Shown piece after piece: positions 57,397 to 64,000 of a DNA stretch of 64,000 nucleotides (position 1 is the stretch's first letter; the number at the start of each line of letters is the position of its first letter). Below the pieces are notes generated by a model that saw only the letters and a program-made list of their open reading frames with translations, was not told the DNA's origin and ran no database searches. The DNA lies in NCBI GenBank assembly GCA_903913215.1, contig CAIWKE010000002.1, positions 124,001-188,000 on the forward strand. The letters run 5' to 3'. The position numbers were made by a program, and so were the translations under genes. This DNA comes from an uncultured Holophagaceae bacterium. Lineage in GTDB: Bacteria; Acidobacteriota; Holophagae; Holophagales; Holophagaceae.

Positions 57397-59225
57397 ATCG
57401 GCAGGCTGATGCGGACCAGGGAGCCCACCTCCACGTACTGGATCTGGAGTGTGCCCCCATAGGCGTGCATGAGCTGGGCACAGGCCGGCAGGCCCCGCCC
57501 TGGCAGACGGCCCTCAATGGGGGCCTCCTGCTGCAGCTCCGAGAAGGGCTCGAAGGCTTTCCCCAGGAGCCGGGCCTCGATGGGGGTGCCGTCATCCTCC
57601 ACCTCCAGGCGGAAGTGGCGCTGGCCTCCCCAGGAGCGGATGTGCAACTGCCGGGGCTGCCCGCCCAGGGCGTGCTGGACCAGGTGAGTCAGCAGCTCCG
57701 CGAAATCTGAGTGGACGCCATACAGGAGGTCTCGGGAGGCCTGGAGGTTCACAGTCACGGGCAGGTCCAGGGGCAGGATGCCGTCGGCCTTCAGCAGCTC
57801 CAGTTCCTCCTGGACCAGATCGTGGAGGTGGAGCCACTGGGGGCTATTGGCCTCCCCCTGCCCCGCCCGGCGCAGGACGGCCTTCACCAGACTGTCCACC
57901 TGAGAGATGGCCTGGTGGATCCGGGCCATGGCGACATGGCATTGCTCCCGCTCCTCCAGGGCCGGGAGCTCAGGGCGATCCATGACGCGGGAGAGGGCCG
58001 CACTCTCAACTTTGAGCACCTGCACCGGATCCTCAAGACGATGGGCAACGTTCAGGAAGAGGCCGCCCAGGGCTGTCTTCTGGTTCTGGGCCCCCAGGGC
58101 CCGCTGAGCGTCCTTCAGCGCCTCGTAGGCCGACTCCAGCCCCTCGTAGCTGGTGCCCAGGGCCTGGCTGGTCTCGTCCAGGTGGGCGATAAGCCCGGCG
58201 TTTTCCAGGCTGACCTGGAGCATGCCACCGTACATGGCGGCGAGTTCTGCTTCGAAGGGCTGCAGGGGCTCCTCCAACCGGTCCCCCGTGAGGAAGCCCC
58301 AGAGCTCCCCATTCCCCGAGCGACTCGGCAATGGCAGGAAAAAGCCCTGAGCCCTGGGCCCCCACCAGCCCAGTTCGACGCCTGGCTCCCAGGCACTGGA
58401 CTGGCGCAGGGATCCCCCGGCGAGGACCGCTCCGCCACTGATGGCCTTGGCCCAGGCTGCCTGGGGGTGGTCCACAGCCAGTACCGGGGTCTCATTGAAG
58501 TCCTCGCCATTCAGCTCCAGACCATAGAAGTAGGTGCCGCTGTCGTGCAGGCGGTAGACGCGGATGTGCTCCAGTCGCACACCGGCCCGGAGCTGGCCCA
58601 ACACTCGCCGAAGGATCTCCACCACATCACGGATGGGGATGATCTCCTTGCTGAGGGCCAGGAGGCGAGAGAGGTTCTGGCTGCGCCGCTCCAACTCCCC
58701 CTGGGCATCCAAGAGCTTCTGGTTACTGGTCTCGGCATCCCGCAACTGGGCCTCAAGATGCTCCACCACCTGCTGGCTGAATTGACGCAGGGCCGCACCC
58801 TCCCGTCCCGACTCCAGGTGCTCCCGGTGACCGCCCAGGTAGCCCTCCACCTGGCCCACGAAGAGGAAGGGGTCAATGGGCTTGGAAATGAAGCCATCGC
58901 AACCGGTCACGAGGGCCGTCTCACGATCGATGCGCATGGTCTTGGCCGTGAGGGCCACGATGAGGGTGCCCTTGAGGCTGGCGCTTTGACGCAGCTTGGT
59001 GGCCACCTCGAATCCAGAGAGCCCCGGCAGATTGATATCCAGGAGGATCAGGGCGGGCTTCAGTGCCAGGGCCATCTCGCAGCCCTTGAGGCCATCCTCG
59101 GCCCAGTGCATGTCGTAGCCCGCCTGGGAGAGCAGGCGCTGGACCAGACGCCAGTTCATGGGATTGTCCTCAATGTAGAGGATGCAGGTCTTGGCATTTC
59201 CCATTTGGGGGGAACCATCGGTCAT
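57390..59225 (-). CDS. Receiver-GAF-like-kinase-like signalling protein with degenerate ATPase
   Basis: The product has 611 residues. A receiver domain (about 12-128: LYIEDNPMN, LILLDINLPGLSG, ISKPIDP) is first, a coiled segment (about 150-190), a GAF-like middle (about 190-350) and a kinase-like C-half. A His in LNVAHRLEDPV (about 405) is the putative H box. The ATPase boxes deviate: LTHLVQHALGG lacks the N-box Asn, and the G boxes read DDGTPIE and GRGLPACAQL. ATP binding is uncertain. It overlaps the downstream partner kinase gene (59222) by 4 bases. Confidence 0.86.
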   Translation of the reverse strand: MTDGSPQMGNAKTCILYIEDNPMNWRLVQRLLSQAGYDMHWAEDGLKGCEMALALKPALILLDINLPGLSGFEVATKLRQSASLKGTLIVALTAKTMRIDRETALVTGCDGFISKPIDPFLFVGQVEGYLGGHREHLESGREGAALRQFSQQVVEHLEAQLRDAETSNQKLLDAQGELERRSQNLSRLLALSKEIIPIRDVVEILRRVLGQLRAGVRLEHIRVYRLHDSGTYFYGLELNGEDFNETPVLAVDHPQAAWAKAISGGAVLAGGSLRQSSAWEPGVELGWWGPRAQGFFLPLPSRSGNGELWGFLTGDRLEEPLQPFEAELAAMYGGMLQVSLENAGLIAHLDETSQALGTSYEGLESAYEALKDAQRALGAQNQKTALGGLFLNVAHRLEDPVQVLKVESAALSRVMDRPELPALEEREQCHVAMARIHQAISQVDSLVKAVLRRAGQGEANSPQWLHLHDLVQEELELLKADGILPLDLPVTVNLQASRDLLYGVHSDFAELLTHLVQHALGGQPRQLHIRSWGGQRHFRLEVEDDGTPIEARLLGKAFEPFSELQQEAPIEGRLPGRGLPACAQLMHAYGGTLQIQYVEVGSLVRISLPMD

Positions 59226-60892
59226 GCCCCACCTCCCCTCACCAACGGCATCTCCACCGTGAAGATGCTGCCCTCGCCCTTACGACTGCTGGCCGTGATG
59301 CGACCGTGCATGAGCCCCATGAAGCGCTGGCTGATGGCCAACCCCAGCCCCGACCCGCCGAACCGCCGAGTGATGCTGCCATCCACTTGCTGGAAGGGGA
59401 TGAAGAGCCGTTTCAGCTCCTCTGCGGACATGCCGATGCCGGTGTCCTCGATGCAGACCAGGAAGCGCCCCTGATCCTGCCTGGCCGAGATCCGGACATA
59501 GCCGGCCTCCGTGAACTTGATGGCATTGCCCGCCAGGTTCGTGAATACCTGCCGCAGCCGGTTGGCATCGCCCATCACCCGGAGGGGATGGTCGGGCCGC
59601 TGGTAGTGGATGGTCAGGTGGCGGCCCTGGAGGAGTCCCGCGGCCATGGCCCGCACCTCGTCCAGTAGCTGGATGGGGTCGATCTCCTCCAGATCCAACT
59701 CCAGCTTGCCTGCCTCGATCTTGGAGAGGTCCAGGATGGTGTCGATGAGGCCCAGCAGTGACTGCCCATTCTGGTAGATGATCTGCAGATCCTCGCGAAC
59801 CTCTGCGCCCAGGGCGTTACTGGCATCCTGAATGAGCATGCCCGAGAAGCCGATGATCGAGTTGAGGGGGGTTCGCAGCTCGTGGCTCATGTTGGCCAGG
59901 AACTCGTCCTTGAGCCGGTCCACGGCCTTCAGCTTCTGGTAGCTGGTGAGCAGGTTGTTGTTCAGATCCCGCAGTTCTCGGGTCTTTTCGTGGACCTTCT
60001 CCTCCAGGGTGCTGGCCCAGGCCTTCAACTCCTCACGACTCTGTTCCAGACCCCGGGTGCGCTCCTGCACCAGCTGCTCCAGGTTGGCCCGGATCTCTTC
60101 CAGCTCCCAGATGGTCTCCATGAGCTGGCGGGTGCGCTCCTGGACCCGGTATTCCAGGAGCCGGTTCTGCCGCTCGATCTCGTCCCTTGAGACCCGCAGC
60201 TTGTCCGTCATCACCTCGAAGGATTGGCTGAGGTCCTGGATCTCATCCCGGGTCTTGACCTTGACGGAGACAGTCTCCAGGTTGCCCTGAGCCACCTTTT
60301 GCGCCGCCTCGGTCAGCTGGATCACCGGGCGCAGGTAACGGTTGGACAGCAGGATGGCCGCGGCGATGCCCAGGATGAGCATGCCCAGGCCCACGGCCAG
60401 GCTGGCTTGAATGTTCTCGTTCACAGCCCGCTGAGTGCCCTCGGTGGTGAAACCCAGGATGAGGGTGCCCACCTGGTCCGCCCGTGGCTCCTCGTAGAAG
60501 ACTGGCGCCACGGCCACCAGCAAGTTCTCGTCCTTGCGGGTGTAGGTGTGGGAGATCCCATCGCGCATGACCTGGCCCGTGGCCCACTCGGGTGTGGTGG
60601 CCGTGCTGTCCAGGGGCTCTCCCTTGGATCCGAAGACGGCGCTGAAGCGGAAGGAGGGGAGATTCTGCACCCCCTGGAGGACCTTGGTGATGTCCCGACT
60701 GTTGCCCCGGCTCACGGCCGGACCGAGGGCGTAGCTGGCGGTCTCGGCCACCTGGCGGGCGCTCAGCTCCGCCTGGCCACGGATCTGCCGCTCCACCCAC
60801 TGCGGGTAGTAGAGCAGGTTGAAGGTGATGAACGAAAGCACCAGCACGCTGATGACAGCGCTGAGCTTCGTTTTGATAGAAAAGCGGAACAT
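59222..60892 (-). CDS. Transmembrane HAMP sensor histidine kinase
   Basis: The product has 556 residues. TM1 (about 10-28), a periplasmic sensor region to about 165, TM2 (about 170-190), HAMP (RYLRPVIQLTEAAQ on), a long coiled coil, then HisKA with FLANMSHELRTPLNSIIGFSGM (H about 340) and HATPase with NLAGNAIKFTEAG, GIGMSAEEL and GGSGLGLAIS. All kinase boxes are intact. It probably phosphorylates the N-terminal receiver of the downstream kinase-like protein. It lies 36 bases after the chemoreceptor gene. Confidence 0.94.
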   Translation of the reverse strand: MFRFSIKTKLSAVISVLVLSFITFNLLYYPQWVERQIRGQAELSARQVAETASYALGPAVSRGNSRDITKVLQGVQNLPSFRFSAVFGSKGEPLDSTATTPEWATGQVMRDGISHTYTRKDENLLVAVAPVFYEEPRADQVGTLILGFTTEGTQRAVNENIQASLAVGLGMLILGIAAAILLSNRYLRPVIQLTEAAQKVAQGNLETVSVKVKTRDEIQDLSQSFEVMTDKLRVSRDEIERQNRLLEYRVQERTRQLMETIWELEEIRANLEQLVQERTRGLEQSREELKAWASTLEEKVHEKTRELRDLNNNLLTSYQKLKAVDRLKDEFLANMSHELRTPLNSIIGFSGMLIQDASNALGAEVREDLQIIYQNGQSLLGLIDTILDLSKIEAGKLELDLEEIDPIQLLDEVRAMAAGLLQGRHLTIHYQRPDHPLRVMGDANRLRQVFTNLAGNAIKFTEAGYVRISARQDQGRFLVCIEDTGIGMSAEELKRLFIPFQQVDGSITRRFGGSGLGLAISQRFMGLMHGRITASSRKGEGSIFTVEMPLVRGGGA

Positions 60893-60928
60893 GGATGTGG
60901 GCCTGGGGAATCGGCTCCAGCCTATCAG

Positions 60929-63475
60929 CTACAACTTAAAGAGATTGACCTCTCGATTGAGCATGTGGACCTGGATGCCCAACTGCTCCACGGCCCCGCT
61001 GGAGGCCTCCACGGCCCTTTCGCTCTCCAGGGCCTTCCCCAGGACCTGATTCATGGTCTCCTTCAGGGAGATTACGTGGTCTTCCTGCCGGGCCAGGATC
61101 TCGTGCAGGTTGCTGGCCAGGGTGCGGACCTGTTCCGTGGCCCTGGCGATCTCGTCGCTGCCCGTGCTCTGCTCCCGCGTGGAATCCCGCACCACTGAGG
61201 TGGCCTCCTGCACGTTCATGGCCAGGGAGAGGATGTAGTTGCTGGTCTGCTGCTGCTCATCGATAACGGACCGGATGGTCTCGACCTGGTTGTGGATGTT
61301 CCGGTTGGCCTCGTGGATGAGGGAGGCCTGTCCCGCCTGCTGGAGGGTCTCGCTGTGGATGCTCTCCACCACGCTGTCCGTCTCGCTGACGGACTCAAGG
61401 ATGGCCTGGAGGGCCACCTCGCTCTGGGCCACGGAATCGGCGCCGTCCCGCACGGCGTCCAGGCCCAGCTCCACCTGCTGGTAGGCCTTGCGGATCTCTG
61501 CCTGCAGGGTCCCGATGATGAGCTGGATCTCCTGGGTGGAGCGGTTGGTCTGCTCTGAGAGGAGCTTGATCTCGTCAGCCACCACGGAGAAGCCCCGGGC
61601 CTGGCCGTCCCCGGCCTCACCCTGGTTGGCGATGATGGCGGCATTTAGGGCCAGCAGGTTTGTCTGCTGGGTATGCTCACCGATGTAGTCCAGGATCTTG
61701 GCAATGTCCGCGCCCAGTTGCAGGAGGGTCCTGGTGGTGCCGTGGAAGTCCTGCACCACGCGCTCGATGACCTGGATCTTCTCGCGGTTCCGCGCCACCA
61801 GCTCCATGCCCCGGCCCGCGGCGTGGACCACCTTCTTGGTATAGCGCTGGGCGATCTTCACGCTGTCATCAATGGCGGAGGTGCTCTGCTCCAGGTTCTC
61901 GGCGAACTCCTTGGTGTGCTCGGCGTGCCCCGCCAGGTGATCCACGTTCTTGCCCACGTTCTTGATGGCAATATCGAAATCCCGGATGGCCGAGGTGATG
62001 CCCTCCACCACCATGAGCAGTTCGTCCATGCTGCGGTTGATCTGCTGAACGCTGGCGGCCATCTCCACGATGGTCGCGTTCGTGCTCTCGGAGGCCAGGC
62101 TCAGCTCCATGGAACTGGCGCTGATGCCGATGGACGTGTCCGTCAGCTCGTTGATCTCCTGGTGGAAGGACTCGATCAGCTCGCGCTGGCCCCGGTTGGA
62201 GTGCCGGACCCCGTCCCCGGATTCCCGGATCAGGGTAGAGGCCGAGGCCAGGTCGCGGCTGGCGGAGCGGATCTGCACCACCATGCCCCGCAAGCTGCCC
62301 ACCATGGTGCCGAAGCCTTGGACCAGGGCCGCCACCTCGTCGTCGCTGTAGACCGGCTCCAGGCTGTCGATGCGCCCCTCGCCCACCCGCTGGGCGTTGC
62401 GGCTCAGCAGCAGCAGGGGTTGCTGGACATCCTTGAGGATGAGCGGGATGAAGTAGGCCAGGAAGAGGGCCGCCAGCACGAAAATAGCCACACTAGGGCG
62501 GAGTGCCTTCCAGATGGCGTCGGCATACTCGGCCTCGGGGATGACGGCGCGCAGCTCGGAGCCGTCTGGCAGCGGCTGGATAACCAGGATATCGCCGCCG
62601 CCCGTGGGCTGGATCTGGGAGCCCAGGATGGCGCCCCCCTTCGCGGCGGGCAGTTTGAGGGACACGCCGCCGCCCGCACCCAGCTTGAGGGTACGGAGGA
62701 AGGCGCTGAGGTCCTCAGGTTTGGCGTTCATTTCGGTGACGTAGGCCACTGAATCAGCCAGATTCGCCAGCTCATTGCTGGCATAGGTGGACACCTTGCC
62801 CCGGATGGAGGTCTGCAAGATGAGGCCTGAGACCAGGGTCGAGAGGATCAGCACAGCCCCGGTAATGCCCATGATCCCAAAGCCGAATTTATCGCGCAGG
62901 CTCGTGGAGAAGCGGGCCATGGACTCATTGAACCCAGGACTGGCCGCCAGGATTTTGTAGACCTTCATCAGGTTCTGCTTGGCGTGGAAGTACTGGACGA
63001 TGCCCCCCATCGCCGACAACACGATGAAGAGGGAGGTGTACATGAAGCTGATCCAGAGGCTCTGGCCCAGGTAGATCTTGATCCATAGGTAACCCAGGGC
63101 GCTGAGACAGAGGCCCAGGTAGAAGAACAGGATGGAGACTGTCTGTGGGAAGCGCGTCAGGGGCCGATAGAGGTCTGGGCCCAGGACCTGGGTGGACAGA
63201 ATCCGCCCCAGCTTGTCCACCTGGAGGAGGGAGATCCAGGTGCTCAGCCCCACCAAGCCGAGGCCCGCCAAGGCCATCAGGAAGGTGGGATGGAAATCGG
63301 GGGGCGCCCCCAGAACGAAGAGGACCGCCGCCACCAGGAAGCCGAAGCCCCAGGTGAGGATGGTTACCTGCCGGTGGCGCAGCAGGAGCACCCCCAGGTC
63401 GCCAGAGGCGATGAATGGGGAATTCCCTGCCCTGGAATCAGGCAGGTGTCCAGAAGTGGAATCGGGCCGCACCAT
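60929..63475 (-). CDS. Methyl-accepting chemotaxis-like receptor with 5-6 TM N-terminus
   Basis: The product has 848 residues. Five hydrophobic segments lie in about 40-230 (for example GFGFLVAAVLFVLGAPPD), then an extracytoplasmic sensor (about 235-320), a sixth helix (SVAIFVLAALFLAYF), a HAMP-like region and a long signalling coiled coil with HTQQTNLLALNAAI and RGFSVVADEIKLLSEQT. Between them the tip reads IANQGEAGDGQA, four residues longer than the usual EAARAGEQG. Stimulus is unknown. The start overlaps the rsmD end by 38 bases; no che genes are in the window. Confidence 0.9.
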   Translation of the reverse strand: MVRPDSTSGHLPDSRAGNSPFIASGDLGVLLLRHRQVTILTWGFGFLVAAVLFVLGAPPDFHPTFLMALAGLGLVGLSTWISLLQVDKLGRILSTQVLGPDLYRPLTRFPQTVSILFFYLGLCLSALGYLWIKIYLGQSLWISFMYTSLFIVLSAMGGIVQYFHAKQNLMKVYKILAASPGFNESMARFSTSLRDKFGFGIMGITGAVLILSTLVSGLILQTSIRGKVSTYASNELANLADSVAYVTEMNAKPEDLSAFLRTLKLGAGGGVSLKLPAAKGGAILGSQIQPTGGGDILVIQPLPDGSELRAVIPEAEYADAIWKALRPSVAIFVLAALFLAYFIPLILKDVQQPLLLLSRNAQRVGEGRIDSLEPVYSDDEVAALVQGFGTMVGSLRGMVVQIRSASRDLASASTLIRESGDGVRHSNRGQRELIESFHQEINELTDTSIGISASSMELSLASESTNATIVEMAASVQQINRSMDELLMVVEGITSAIRDFDIAIKNVGKNVDHLAGHAEHTKEFAENLEQSTSAIDDSVKIAQRYTKKVVHAAGRGMELVARNREKIQVIERVVQDFHGTTRTLLQLGADIAKILDYIGEHTQQTNLLALNAAIIANQGEAGDGQARGFSVVADEIKLLSEQTNRSTQEIQLIIGTLQAEIRKAYQQVELGLDAVRDGADSVAQSEVALQAILESVSETDSVVESIHSETLQQAGQASLIHEANRNIHNQVETIRSVIDEQQQTSNYILSLAMNVQEATSVVRDSTREQSTGSDEIARATEQVRTLASNLHEILARQEDHVISLKETMNQVLGKALESERAVEASSGAVEQLGIQVHMLNREVNLFKL

Positions 63476-63968
63476 ACTCGCGTGTTTCGGCCAATGCCCA
63501 CCCCGGCTGTAATTCCAGCGTGGTTTGGCGATCCGTCTCGAAGACCAGGATGCCCTCAGGGGCCAGCCAGAGCCTCAGGCGCTTCGCCATGGAGGCCCAT
63601 AGGGACTGGGCCAAATCGTAGGGCGGATCCAGGAAGATCACGGCCTGGGCGGGGAAGTCCCCCTCCCCCAGGCGCCGTAGGTCCGCCCGCTGGGGCCGGA
63701 CCGGCAGGCCGGCCACGTTTTTCAGGAGGCAGGACCAGCCAGGCTCACCGGTCTCCACGCAGACCACGGGGGCGTAGCCGCGGGAGTGGGCCTCCACGCC
63801 AATGGCCCCGGTGCCGGCGCAGAGGTCCAGAAAGGGACCCGAGGGCCAGCGTTGGAGGATGGAGAATAGGGCCTCCCGGGCCCGGTCCGCCGTCGGCCGC
63901 ACCCGCTGGTCCCCGGGCGGAGGAGCCACGAGCTTGCGGCCCTTGAGGGAACCTGCCACAACCCGCAT
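63438..63968 (-). CDS. rsmD: 16S rRNA (guanine966-N2)-methyltransferase RsmD
   Basis: The product has 176 residues. MRVVAGSLKGRKLVAPP and RPTADRAREALFSIL are family landmarks. FLDLCAGTGAIGVEA is the SAM site and VIFLDPPYDL the catalytic NPPY-like motif. It methylates G966 of 16S rRNA during 30S assembly. The stop lies inside the following chemoreceptor gene (38-base overlap). The last 32 bases of the window (63969-64000) show nothing identifiable. Confidence 0.95.
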   Translation of the reverse strand: MRVVAGSLKGRKLVAPPPGDQRVRPTADRAREALFSILQRWPSGPFLDLCAGTGAIGVEAHSRGYAPVVCVETGEPGWSCLLKNVAGLPVRPQRADLRRLGEGDFPAQAVIFLDPPYDLAQSLWASMAKRLRLWLAPEGILVFETDRQTTLELQPGWALAETREYGAARFHFWTPA

Positions 63969-64000
63969 GCGAGCTTAGTAGGCCCAGCGCATGAGGGTGG

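Overview
The window is a gene-dense, GC-rich bacterial chromosome segment: about 66 protein genes, two tRNAs, no rRNA, no CRISPR array and no recognisable insertion sequence or prophage. Gene content points to a Gram-negative organism with a type IV pilus motor, a glycine cleavage system, heptose phosphatase-like and outer-membrane-type exported proteins, PEGA-type Ser/Thr kinase and VWFA-like secreted proteins. This fits Acidobacteriota, perhaps class Holophagae (Geothrix/Holophaga-like). That placement is my inference from gene content, not a database result.

Layout. 1-1010: end of a YfiH/PgeF gene, spoVG, and tRNA-Gln with its own promoter and a terminator that reuses the tRNA 3' end. 1087-7555: two small unknown genes, then an NfeD protease / slipin / Hsp20 / Lon proteostasis operon. 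7607-10950: minus-strand zinc-knuckle-like protein, NAD(P)-binding protein and a PEGA Ser/Thr kinase whose catalytic-loop Lys is Gln. 11078-15664: GT2 glycosyltransferase, stand-alone FlhB C-domain, PHP phosphoesterase, receiver protein, truA and an HD hydrolase. 15618-21100: CapA, radical SAM, thioesterase, PepSY-TM protein and sucCD. 21195-24280: PilT-like ATPase and TPR protein. 24297-28501: polyprenyl synthase, YajQ, an exported barrel-like protein, Nudix, rhodanese and uridine kinase. 28606-33816: lipoprotein, a cluster of perfect hairpins, tdh, and asnB with its followers. 34188-37139: LiaF-like membrane proteins with a LytS/LytTR two-component pair. 37221-41482: minus-strand SCP2-repeat protein, VWFA-like protein and two exported proteins. 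41651-48324: 7TM-LuxR regulator, ppx, a LeuA-like enzyme, birA, coaX and tnaA. 48443-52603: ABC-F ATPase, tRNA-Ala and an MltD-like transglycosylase. 52608-57306: gcvH, gcvT, sfsA, a GmhB-like phosphatase, a TolB-like protein and a lone CoA-transferase subunit A. 57390-63968: a signalling operon of two kinases and a chemoreceptor behind rsmD.

Most notable signal. Between tdh and asnB there is what looks like a complete ribosome-mediated attenuator. It has a good promoter, a 28-codon reading frame with four Asn codons (three of them within five codons), a 10-nt segment that can pair with the 5' arm of an intrinsic terminator, and then asnB, the asparagine synthetase gene. I know of no described Asn-codon leader peptide for asnB, so this is the candidate undescribed system in the window.

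Second signal. A 7-transmembrane LuxR-type regulator (41651) is divergent from two exported proteins, and the intergenic space carries a perfect 18-bp palindrome plus an extra half-site. Other items worth attention are a hairpin-CCTAACT-hairpin repeat that occurs once between genes and once inside the ABC-F coding sequence, and two inverted arrays of about 9-10-bp units at the ends of operons.
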